Both the position numbers and the translations under genes were made by a program. The notes under the pieces were generated by a model. The model saw nothing but the letters and a program-made list of their open reading frames with translations. It was not told where the DNA came from and searched no databases. A DNA stretch of 64,000 nucleotides from Tubiluchus corallicola (taxonomy: Eukaryota; Priapulida; Priapulimorpha; Priapulimorphida; Tubiluchidae): positions 1,227,173 through 1,291,172 of the forward strand of contig JAQGDQ010000007.1 in the NCBI GenBank assembly GCA_030141605.1, in the 5' to 3' direction. This document shows positions 34,088 through 45,385 of the stretch, one piece after another; the stretch's first letter is position 1, and each line of letters starts with the position of its first letter.

Positions 34088-37000
34088 CTAAAAAAAGTTA
34101 ATTTTTTGCAGCTGTAATGTAACCGTTCCAGAAACTTCCTGAACATGTAGTGGTTCGAGATTTGATCTCAAAAAGATGCAGCTCAAAAATTATATTTACC
34201 TCTTTCCAATAAAGAACTCATCGGAGTAACAAAATCGTATGGTTCCCTTCGTGATTAGATCACTGGCATGCATTGAGGCTAACTTTCTAAATTTGTCATT
34301 CCAACGCTTGCTACGACTCTTCCAGTTTCCATTGGAAATGCTACCGTCACAATTGTGCAAGTCTTTCTGAAACAGCATTTCTCCAGGAGTGCTCATCTGT
34401 ACGCCTTGTCTTTGGCTAGCATGGACCAGGTTATCTACTGCAGGTTCTGTTGATATACTAATTAAGGAACTAGAGGACATGCAATCAGTATCGTCAAAAT
34501 CATTTTGTTGAATGTTATTGTACCTGTCACCGTTGTAGGTACTATTTGGTGGTCTGAGATTTCCTATATTCCATTGTTGCAAATCATACCCACGACCATA
34601 ACTACTTGTGGCTTGTGACATGGAAAGATTTACATCTGATGCGTGTGAAACAGCTTCATTAAATCCCACCGAATTTGTGCTGCTAGAAGAAGATGTGAAA
34701 TTGAATCCATTATCCTGCTGTGCAAATATTTCTGCGGGTGTAGACATCTGAGGAAGCACTTGAGCAGTTGGTTTCTGTTTGACTGTTGGACATTCGTTTT
34801 TCCTCATTTCAACCACAACGTCAGCATTTTTTGGTAAGTACACCAGATGATTCCTATTGGTTGAGGATAAAACACCTGGTTGACGAAATGGTTTTTCTGA
34901 TTGAGGCACGGTTATAGTTTCCTGCTGAAATTCAATTCCTGGTGGAGGAATTACCATAGGAGCATTGCCACTGGAAAGTGGCATGTGATTTTTGTTCCAA
35001 GGAGGCATTGAACCAGGAAAATTGCTCCAGAGTTGCTGAATAGCAACCTGAGGCAGTGTTGGAAAAAAACCAGGGGGTGGGGGCATCCTCCAGTATTGAA
35101 CAAAAGGCGGTGGTCTAACCATGTGATTAATACCTGGTGGACATGGGATTTGACATTGGTTACTAAGATTGGGATTGTCATGTGGCACTGTACTGACATT
35201 GCATCCCACAGAAGTGGAATTTGAGTTTAGCAATGTTTCCTGCCAGTTAAAATTACTTTGTGCAGCCAGAGGAACAAGAGACTGGATTATGTTGTGAGAA
35301 TTACTTTCGGAACATGTAGAACACCATTCTGGCCCAGACGGCAGATTCTGAATTTTTGAAGTGCAAGCCTGAAAGCTTTCGGATGGTTTGGATGATAACC
35401 CTGCTTCATTGGAAGATGTAGGTGTTGTATCGGCATTTCTAAGAACAATTTGACTGCCTGTGTTTTTGTTTGAGCAGTTTTCTTCACTGGTTGATAATTC
35501 TGGTGTTCTAACGTGATTTAGTGATGATTCCAACTCCCTATCTATCTGATCATAATTAAAACTTGAGCTGTCACTCAAATTTTGACTTTCATCACTATTT
35601 GTGTTTGTGAGTGATTTCCCAACACTTACAGTTCTTTCTGGAGATTGAACTGTAGATGTTTGCCCCGAAATATCAGACTCATTTGATTCTACTGAAAAAG
35701 ATTCATCAGATTGTGTCAAAGGTTGTATTAAGCAAGACTGTGAACGAGCAGTAACAACTTCTTGAATCCAATTGTTGATCATTCCCCTTTTTATTTCATC
35801 TCTAACGGGATCTTTTTCTGGTGAAACAGCCATATTGTTAACTGAAGAACGAGACAATATGTGTGACTCAGAACTTTTGAAAATTTTCAATAAAGGGCGT
35901 GACCAGTGATCATCAAAGCCATCAAGTGTTTTCCATACGTTGGTAATATCAGCTTGTGTAATGTTGGCATTATCATTTGCTATGTGAATTACATCAGATT
36001 GTATACCCTGGTTCACGTCAGATACGACTGGCATTTGCTGGTTCTCAAAAACCACTGTTTCTGAGGATTTTGGTGTAATTTCATTTTTTGGCGTGTCGGC
36101 TTCCACATGTTCACAGGAAATATTATTATTATTAACACTTATAATTTCAGTATTTTCTTCATATTTCACAATCCCATTATCTTGCTTGTCCTCTTCCAGT
36201 TTTTTTGCTTTTAATTGCCTTGGGAGGAACTCAGCACAATCGTCTTCAGTACCATTATCATTGTCATTCCACTGAACAACTTCAGATGGCAAATTGATTC
36301 TATATGACGTAGTATTTTGATTCACAGGTTCAATTTCATCTTTGTTGGAGATCAGGTGCAAGGTAAAAATAAAATCCAAACACAAAATTTCTTTTACGTT
36401 AGCTAATGTTAGTAATTGGTTACAACTGCATTCCTCATTGTCATGATCATGGTCGTTACCGCTTTCATTGTTTTCATTAGTGTTGAATAAGCTTTCCAAA
36501 ATTGACGTGTCATTACTGCTGCCATCTGTTAAAGGATCGTCGCCTTCTGATTCATCATTTGCAGTGTAATAACTTTCAGACGTCGATGTTGTAGATGTTG
36601 CATTTTCCACAATGACTTTATCAGCATGCTTTTCCTTTCTATCACAGAGATGATTCGCAAAGTCACTGCTTGTTGTAATCTGTGATGATTCGTTGTTTCT
36701 ATATGAATTATCGTCAGTGAAATGTTCCTTTTGCTGTAATTCACTGGAATGGTCTTCCGTCATTGTCTTATTAGTTTCTTCACTGCTGATGTGAACATTC
36801 TTATCTGAATTACTTGTAGTTTTTTTAAATGTCTTCTGAGGACTTACTGGTGCTGATTTTGCTACACATTTTCCGTTTGGCAAATCCAGTCTTTTTCTTG
36901 ATGGCACATCATTAACGTCATAGTACATGCCAACTGGTTGTTGCTGAGTTGTCTGCTCCCAAACGAAGAGTTGCTTGCTTCCATAATCAGAGTGTGTACG

Positions 37001-40000
37001 GTGTTTGGTAGGCGTTGTTTTGGTTTGAGTTTCTCGTGGCTTGCTTGATTCACCCTGCCCTTTTACTCCTGTTTTTGGTTTTATTACATTACCTGGTTTA
37101 ATTACTTTTGATACTTCATTCTGCGCTTTTTGTGGACTACATGTGCTCTTGTTATCCTGTGACATAGCTAAAAAGGTAGAAGATGGATGTTTTGCTTCTG
37201 CATGTTGCAAAGCAGTTGCGGTTTTCTCTGTAGCAGTCCACTTTATGAAATCCTCTATCTCGATTCTGCTTATTTTCACGTTTTTTGGTAGCAGGTAGTC
37301 AGAATCTGTAAAAGCAAGCCAAGGGTTTAATTCTTCTTCTGAATTTTTTATATGCTTTGTCTTTTTCTTTGCTTTTTCCACAACCTCAAATCTATCACCA
37401 ACATCAACCGGATAAGCAAAACCATGATTTAAACCCTTCGTGTAATCATCATAAATAGTTTCATCAGTAGATGATTTGGAATTTTTGTCCTTATCTCCCT
37501 TGAGCTTTTTATCTTCCCATAATTTCTCAACCTCAATTGTTCCGTCTTGGCCATGTTTAAGCTTACATTGAGATTGTTTTGGTTTCTTCTTGATTTTGGA
37601 CATCTTATCTGTGGCACTGTCTTCGTTATAAGGACTTGTTGTTTCTGATTTTTTGACATCTGGGGATTTATTTTTTGCCTCAAGCTGATTATGCGGCATT
37701 TCGTTTACGTCATCACTGTCTCCTTCATTTCCTAATCTTCCATTCGATCTAGTGGAGCTGTAACTGCCATCTAGTTTTTTTGAATTTTCTCGGTGACGTC
37801 GCTTTTTTTCACGCTTCCTGGCTTTTCTGGCCTTATCGCGCTCTTCGGATTTTAATAACTCGTTCTCATGAACAGCAGCCAATTGTTGCTCGACTTCGTT
37901 AAACTTTGCTTCAAAGGCTTCCCACAGCCTCTTAATGTGTGCCTTTTCATCTTCTTTGTGTGAAATGCAATACATTCGTTCAAAAGTCGTAAGAAATGGT
38001 TTCAACTTGTGATAGTTGTTCTGGAGCCACTTGAAACCTTCTGGTGCATCGCAGAGAGCAACTACTATCACGAGGCTGGTCACCAGGACTTGAAGATTTT
38101 CCATGTGACCCTTTGAGTATTTTACAGCTACTTTGATAAAAAATTCCAGTTTAGATTTGTCTATCAGGTAAGATGCAAAACGATTGTCTATCGTATTGTC
38201 TTCATTAAGGATCAGCTCTTTGCAGAATGTGCAAGATGCCAGAACAATTTCTTCTTGTGTCATGAACCTTTGGATGACCTGTATAGTAGCATCCAGTGTT
38301 TCGTATTCATCCATGTGATGTTTTACGTCTGGACTTCTTTTTAAAACGGCCGTCAGGCTTGGATAAAGATACTCCGTGTAAAACCGTGAAGCGCTGCGTG
38401 CTTTTGGATCTAACATTCTCTCTGTTCTATTCTGAAAATGTAAAGCTTTATAAGAAACGACTTAGACAAAAAAGTGTGAACTTCTCTTTGAAACTGCAGG
38501 CTGAAATGTTGTGGATGCGGATGACCACACTACTTTTCGCCATTCACCCAATGCAATATTTCATTTCAAACACACTGCAGCGGAGCCTACTTCTTTGCTT
38601 GTAGAAGACCGAAAGCAGCGTAGTGAACGACACTTCAGGCTGCAGTTCAAAGCAGAGGTTAAGTTTTAATTGACATAACTGTATGGCTTCGTTTGCAAAA
38701 GATAGGCAGTCATAGGTCTGATCTGAAATACTGGTGCGCCGTAAAGCAAGTAGCTCGTACGGAAAATGGAATTTACTACCAAGCAAGGACTATAACAAGT
38801 GACCAAGTGTTGAACAAATCAGAACGGATCTTTCTTCACTAGAGAAAGAAGAAAAGAGAAGGAGAAACATAGCGATGTGCAGCACAGTACCCACAGTTAA
38901 TTAGTGCTTAAAAATGTATTTTGTTCACTATTTTAAAAACAACTAAATGGTATTTGTTTTAGTTATACGTAAAAAACAACTAGCTAGTCCAAAACTGACA
39001 TCCACTTTTTCATTGTTTTATTTGTTTTTTCGACGCTGCGTCAGGAAATGATAACCAATTTGAGCATTTTTATGAATTAACCGCATTATTTTTGAAAAGC
39101 TAATTAGCTGCTTTTTAGTAATATAGAGACGTGTCTTAAAAGTGAAAGTTTAATAACCAACAAAATTTCGTTCTTACCTTAATGTAAACTGATATACATG
39201 TGTTACAATCTTTTGGACTGCATTTGCATTCTTTCCATAGCGTTTCCTTCATCTTTGGTACTTTACTGACCAATGCCAGGCAAACAGGGGTAATCCCAGC
39301 CTAAAAATATCAGAAACATAAATTGTGTATGCAAAAACTAATTACCCTTATCAATGACCAACATTCATATATGGCAAATGCAATGGCTACATACGACAAA
39401 TACACTTTTTTCTCATTTATAGCAAAACATTAAAACAAACAAGCAAATGTGCAAACAATTAAACAAACAAATAAACAAACATATATAAACAAATTACAAC
39501 CACAAATGAAAACAGATTTGGCATCACTTCTGACATTTGGGGCTAGGCGACCGAGATTTTAGCAGAGCCTCATAGGCTAGGTTAAAGTCTTTGGCCTGTT
39601 AATAGCGTTCATTATTGACACAAACGCAAATTATACGTGTAGTAAAAAAACTTGAAGCCATTGCGTGAGCTTGCGCGTTACAACAAAATTGGTAAGTACT
39701 TAGTACTAGTTATTGGTACCTTATTTTCCAGAAGAGCGTTACATTTAGCTTCAAGTAGCTTAAGCAGTACTGCTGGATAGCCGTTTTCTGCCGCTAGATG
39801 GAGTGCGGAATTACCATCGGCGTACCGCTGCAAGTTTTTAAATTTGTTCACATTGGGTCGTTTAAGAAGAAAATCAACACAGCTTTCCCAGCCTCTTTCA
39901 GCAGCTATAATGAGTACTGTTTCACCTAGCTAAAGCAAAATGTATGATTCAGAATTGTAGCTTGGTTGCTAACACATAGGTTTTCGTATCGACGTAAACA

Positions 40001-43000
40001 ATTGTTTGCAAGGTCTTGCTACATAATTACTGTTTATTTGTTTGCAACCTTACCAAGCAAGAATAGCATAAGGAAATTTAAACAAAACAAACGCCCTGCT
40101 ATTCATCATGCACTATTAAAAATTAATGAACAGCTAATAAATATTCGCGCTGGTGACTCAGCTAAAAGAGCCCATTTATAGCTAGTGCGGAAATGGCGCG
40201 CTGTCACTAAAACAATGAATTATTAACAAAAAGCGACTACATAAATTATATTTTGCAAATGCATGAGTGCAGAACTTTTCGTGAGTGACTGTACGTAAGC
40301 CATACAGGAAAACATAGGAAACTGTGGTAGTACGTCGACGATTATGGTGCCTTGACGATCTGCTCTTTTTGAATTACATGTAGTTAGTAGTGAAAATTTG
40401 TCCAATAATTAAAAATACTTTGTGTTATCCGAATATACTTTAAACATTCATTTACGCTCTTGCTTTTAATTGTCGAAATGTCTGATAATAACTTTTTGCT
40501 TCACTTCTTTGCCGAAGTCTTATTTCTTTGATTTCACTTCCCCTTTGCAGCACATGCTAAAACAAAGCCCGTTTCCTTACTTAGACTTTTTTATTCAGTT
40601 TAGCACTCTGCAAGCCAGGATCCAGCATTCATTGACAGATCTTACTTAATGTAGCTGCCGTGGTAAGACCAGAACCTATTTTATTGTGAAGGGTAATTCT
40701 CTAAGATATCTTTGTCAACATTGGTTCTACATATAATACGTCCTGCTTCAACAAAACAAATGATTCATGGGCAGCGTTGTAGATGAGACCGCCCAAAGGC
40801 AGTATTTCAGGTAGTCACGCACTTAGTTGCCGACCAAAATCAACGCCAAACACACGGGCAATTCTCCCTCAAAACACAACAGTGATTATTACACACACAG
40901 TAATCAATAAACAAATCCGCATGTTATCAGTAGTATCACTTTACAAGTGTATGATAAATGCTTGTGAAACTGAATCCATAACCTCTTATATGACAAGCAC
41001 ATCCGATATTACCATATAAGAAACTCTGGCCCATACACGAAAACAGTCCATTTATGGCATTCTAGTCCTATAATCTTAATTTTTTGTTTCTTTATATTAG
41101 TTCATAAAAACTGACGTCGATGGTAAATCACTATTTAATAAAAGAGAAGATAAAAGAAAAGATTAAAGTTTATTAAATACCACAACTAAATACGATGCAA
41201 CAGGGTTGCTCTCTTTTCTCGTTCGCCTGCCAATATCGTGTCTGCCAATATAGCCTGCTAATTCGCCTGCCAATAATCTAACCCATCAACATGAGCAATA
41301 GTGCTGCCCAGCATGCGTGCAACAATAGCAAAGCATATATTTCAAAGGTAGAGATGATGTTGTACCTTGGTTAGATATCAAAGGTGAAACGATGGCAAAT
41401 TAAAAAAAAACAATTATGCTAGGATGGAAGTCAACCGATATACCTAAAACGGAACCTGGGTATTGAAGACTTGAATATCCTTCACTTGTGGGTAATACTT
41501 TCTTTCATTGCCTGACACCTAGAACTTTTTTATTGAAACATGTAATAATACTTCGAATTTGATAGCTAGTTCTAGGAATGGAATTACGGGAATGGTTTAC
41601 CTTATTAGCGTAGCTAAAATCAATGTGGGGTTCATGGTTAATCAGCAGTGAAAAATTGGCCGCATTTCCATTCTTTGTAGCCATCATGATCGCGTTGGAA
41701 CCATCCTATAAAATGGAAAAAATGAAAAAAAACATTCTAGTAACAAATTTCATGTTAATTAAAAGAAATTTGTTGACTAACCAATAAAAATACGTGCTCG
41801 AGCAACTGTGTTACATAAAGGCCGAACAAAAGCGTGGACAGATAAGCGAACAATTAATTTCACAAAAACAAATCTATAAAGAAATTAACTAATGCATTAA
41901 TGAACGATCGACAAATAAATGATTAAAGAATTAACAATAGACAGAACATAACTCGCATAAACAATTGATAGAATGGCTAAACTTAAACAGCAAACAAATT
42001 AAAAAGTGAACCGACAAATCGCTGCCCAGCAGATGTTCCATTAAGAAGGTGAAAAAGTATACGAAAGCAAGAGTTGGGCAAACTATCAAATGAAAAAAGG
42101 ATAGACACAGACAGAAAAAAATGGCTAGACAAATATTCAAATTTCTTTTGCTGCCAAAATTAACTTACCAAAGACGTGGCATTTACGTCAGCTCCAGCTT
42201 TCAGCAATCTCTCAGTGATTTCTGGCCAGCTGTGTTTGCAAGAAACCAGTAAGGCTGTGGCTCCATCCTGTAATAAAATTTTGCAATATCTCTTGACTTT
42301 TTCGATAAAACTATTCAGCAGACACGTAGCCAGGGGGGAGCCTGAAAACTTCCCCTTCACTGAATTTAAAAAAAATTATGAATGTTTTGTTTCCTAGTTG
42401 TCCGATGGATCGTATTAAACAATTGAAGAATTAACGAATAAACAACATTTGATTTAATGTGCTAACATTTTTATTTGTTATGTGTATTTTCTCTTTCAAA
42501 TGCTTTTTGTGGTTAAACTTTTAAAATACTATTTATATGCTTCTTTCGCGAGAGCTTCTGAAAGCATGTGACAAACAACAGTTTCCTAAATTATGTTTAC
42601 TGTTGACAATAGGTGTTGTCATTCCAGTGTCTATAAGCACACCAGAAAGAACTTTCTCTGACTTACCTGTGCCTTATTTTCCGCGCCAATTTTCCTGTGC
42701 TATTTTTACCTGTACCATTCGTTTTTGTCTCAAAAAATTTGCTTAGCTTGAGTGCAACATTGAGTTAAAGATTTACGTTGCGTACTTCACTTTACTCAAG
42801 GCGTACCAACCTATGTTAACCCGCGTAGCTTGCGTGGTATAGTTTCAAATGTTTTACTCAAGACACTAAATTTGAATCATCTTTAAAAATTTGTCACTAT
42901 TGAACACATAATTTACGACAAGCAGTTATGAAATCTAGTTAATGACCGTAACTTGTTATGTGTGCCACAAAATTATTTATAAGAAAAAGTAACTCAAAAT

Positions 43001-45385
43001 AAATTTATATCTCTTGCGTAATTATGTAACTTTCGCAACATAAACTAAATAGTATAGAAGTTCAAACAGTAGCTCAGTTTTTATAGCACGCATAAATTCA
43101 TAACAATAACAAATAAAGTTATCGTTCTTACAGTTAATTTTTATGCCATTCTTTACTTATTTGTAGTAGATCCTACATGCACTTGGCGCGAAATTTGGTA
43201 CGGAATTACGGTACGATATTTTATCGTACTAGTACGATACGATTCGATTTTGTAGGTCCGGCACGGAATTATGGTACGGTATTTTTTAGAGGTACGAAGT
43301 GCGGTATTTTTCGTACCGTACCGTGCCGTACTGCCAGCCATGCCCACATGTACCTGAACAAAGACGAAATAGACATTGAAAATGTAATACAGGGGTTTGC
43401 AGACCTCAAAAAGGCACATTATTTTATAAGTTACAGTTACAAATAATTTTGTAATTTATTCTATTGTAATTACGATGAACTTTAAGTAAACTCTACCTTT
43501 AATAAAAATTGAAAACAAAACTTTACTTTTAATTATACATGGCGAACCCAATTTGTTTACGAGGTATGGGAGTGCAAACTGTATTAGACTACACAGTACA
43601 TCTATTAGTGACTACCTCATTCCCACTCCCATGGACTGAGCTCCGAAATTCAATTTAAGCATTGGACCAGATAGGTGTTACTGCCTCATTAAAGGGTGAG
43701 TACTACCTCTCGCAATGACCTAGGTAAATTGATAGATAAAACCACAGCTTGATGACCTGTAGAAGCGTTTTTCTCAGTTGGCCACAGATTGACGGGCCGA
43801 TTTGTCAGCCAAGCGAAAACCTCGAGCAGTGGCCAGTGAATGGATAGGAGGCGCCGATACAATATTCCTGCTGAGGAATTTATCTGTCATACTGCTTATG
43901 AATATTCAAATAAAAGTCTTAGTAAACTGCTCAGCCTTTTCTATTTAGAATAACCTTAAAATTGCAATGTCAAGCAAACAGGTGATTTTTATATTAGTTT
44001 GTTAACAAAGTCGATGTTAATATCTTAATACATGAGCTTAGTGACCAAGATTAAGCAAAATCATGGTTGGAGACTATTAACACCACCGCGTTCTGTGCGA
44101 TTGTATTCAAACTGTTTTCCTCTTAGAGGGACGATGCATTCACATCCGAATATGCAAAAATCATACCGGCATAGTATTACAGCTTAGAATATTAGAACCG
44201 ATAGTGATAATTGATAATTCCGCCATCACCATCCACATTAAGTAGGCGCTAGCATTGAGTATTGTAGACCAGCTTGAAAGTGCCAAACTGTATAAAAATC
44301 AACTGTTAGCTGAAAGAATGCAGTTTACGGTAGCAACATGTTTAGAGATACGAAGGGTCTACTTACGTCATTGAAGCTAGCGTTGACGCAACTCTTATCT
44401 TCTATGAGCTTTTCTACAGCTTTTACGTGGCCGACAGAAGCAGCGACTAATAATGTTGGATACGGAAAATCCTGCAAAATAAAAGAAATAAGAAAGCATG
44501 TCCGGGATTTCGCAAATTCACGGAGAGAACGTCGTTACGGTTCATTAAGTAACAAAAGATTCGTTATGGAACAGTATTATGTATCAAAGTAATACAGGGG
44601 TTGGTCTTGGTCTGTGGGTAGGCCCTGAAGACCAGACCCCAGATAGACCAGCCGTAGACCACAGACAGACCAACCAGATCTGTGACAAATGAGATTTCAG
44701 ATAAATCAGAAACCCCAGACTGATCAGCCACAAATTACACTACAGATATATTAGATTTCAAACAGATCAGTAAAATCAACCACATACCAGACCTCTGTCG
44801 ACCTTATAAGGACGTTATATTTTTAACAGCAACAACAACAACAAGAATAAACAACGGCTTCTACTAAAGTATAAAAACACCGTTGATTTGAAATTTGCAA
44901 ACAGGATTAACCAAAATGTAAGACGACTGAGAGACATGTAGTGCAGTTGATATCAAGAAACTTTTTCGATGTTTAGTAGATGAGTGTTCATACACACTAT
45001 AACTGTACAAAAATCACACGCTCAATAATTTTACTTTTTACGACAATTGTGGTTAAACGTACCCAAGGGAAAAAAGCTAAGGGTTAGAGCTAATATTAAC
45101 ACACTTGGCTATGACAGACCAAGATAATAATATTTATCTGACCTATCATAACAAAAAAACTAGCTGCTATAGCTACAAGTTACTGCGTTTCACAAGAATT
45201 ACCAAATTTTCAAAAGAAATAGTTCCTCTAGGGTCCAGTCGGTTTTCTTTCATTAATTCATCTAGGGCTAATCGAACATTCTCGGCTGTCACATCTACTT
45301 CTTTCTTATCCTTCTTCTTGCGAGTTCCGCATTCAGCGTCTTCAGCTTTCACTACAGGTGAGTTTTTTCTTTTTATTTCAGTCAT
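32871..45385 (-). CDS. RNase L-like protein: ankyrin repeats, giant linker, pseudokinase, KEN ribonuclease domain
   Basis: Nine coding exons, 5' to 3': 45385-45203, 44471-44367, 42267-42169, 41705-41601, 39929-39720, 39300-39178, 38431-34200, 34087-33931 and 33848-32871. The predicted protein is about 2063 residues. Residues ~62-275 form about six ankyrin repeats, with exons starting at the repeat boundary. Residues ~276-1686 come from one exon: a helical start, a Lys/Arg/Glu-rich segment, then long low-complexity sequence. Residues ~1687 to ~1950 are a kinase-like fold and the rest is KEN. The domain order ankyrin-kinase-KEN is that of vertebrate RNase L (about 740 residues), and the KEN tail (TRFPLVVIYMYNTL) looks closer to RNase L than to IRE1. 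In RNase L the ankyrins bind 2-5A and the KEN dimer cuts RNA; whether that holds here is inference. The start is the first Met after an in-frame TAG. The exon 1 donor could be GTAATT (used) or GTGAAA nine bases on. Confidence 0.85.
34200..38431 (-). other. Giant 1410-codon linker exon of the RNase L-like gene
   Basis: A single open exon of 4232 bp. Its first ~170 residues look helical and ordered (EFFIKVAVKYSKGHM, a hydrophobic stretch, then WLQNNYHKLKPFL), followed by a basic coiled-coil-like run (RKARKREKKRRHRE). The rest is rich in Ser, Asn, Thr, Glu and Gln, with a Pro-rich part (MVRPPPF to MVIPPPG). A short motif occurs twice near the end: QMSTPAEIF (about 34752-34717) and QMSTPGEML (about 34400-34365). 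No known domain is recognised. This linker is absent from vertebrate RNase L. Confidence 0.8.
39420..39492. repeat. Degenerate AAAC tetranucleotide repeat
   Basis: Words AAACAAACAAGCAAATG and AAACAAACAAATAAACAAAC in an intron of the RNase L-like gene. A similar but more decayed tract lies at about 41830-42110 in another intron of the same gene. Confidence 0.7.
42536..42730 (+). pseudogene. hAT transposase C-terminal fragment with adjoining terminal repeats
   Basis: The frame reads ELLKACDKQQFPKLCLLL then IPVSISTPERTFS, which fits the hAT dimerisation region (the xPERxFS block). The frame ends right there. The next ~70 bp are imperfect copies of CCTGTGCCATTTTTA, the same words that make up the ends of the element at 52391-53183. 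It lies antisense in an intron of the RNase L-like gene, between the ankyrin exons at 44367 and 42267. Confidence 0.65.
43170..43335. repeat. GTACGG/CGTACC-rich repeat
   Basis: Dense variants of GGTACGGTAT and CGTACCGTACCGTGCC on both strands over about 160 bp, forming short palindromes (for example TATCGTACTAGTACGATA). It looks like the terminal region of a transposon or a decayed satellite. It lies in an intron of the RNase L-like gene. Confidence 0.65.
44585..44812. repeat. Degenerate AGACC/AGATC-rich repeat
   Basis: Repeated irregular units such as AGACCAGACCCCAGATAGACC give way gradually to CAGATCAGTAAA-like units. It is consistent with a decaying minisatellite and lies in the first intron of the RNase L-like gene. 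Confidence 0.6.

Larger units (their letters stand above)
39178..44471 (-). other. Ankyrin-repeat exons of the RNase L-like gene
   Basis: Five exons, all phase 0. They read DFPYPTLLVAASVGHVKAV (44471-44367), DGATALLVSCKHSWPEI (42267-42169), DGSNAIMMATKNGNAANF (41705-41601), LGETVLIIAAERGWESCV plus DGNSALHLAAENGYPAVL (39929-39720), and a degenerate AGITPVCLALVSK followed by a Cys-rich CKCSPKDCNTC (39300-39178). Most exons start at the xGxTxL position of a repeat, so exon and repeat units coincide. I see no GKT P-loop of the kind noted in vertebrate RNase L repeats. The introns contain hAT debris and several low-complexity tracts. Confidence 0.85.

Noticed and set aside
36349-36410. Hydrophobic stretch in the giant exon, tested as a retained intron
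   Set aside because: The only plausible GT/AG pair removes 58 bp, which would break the frame, so the open reading is kept.
43740-43930. Second possible hAT C-terminal fragment (VEAFFSVGHRLTGR)
   Set aside because: The match is short and the flanking frame has many stops. Too weak to annotate.
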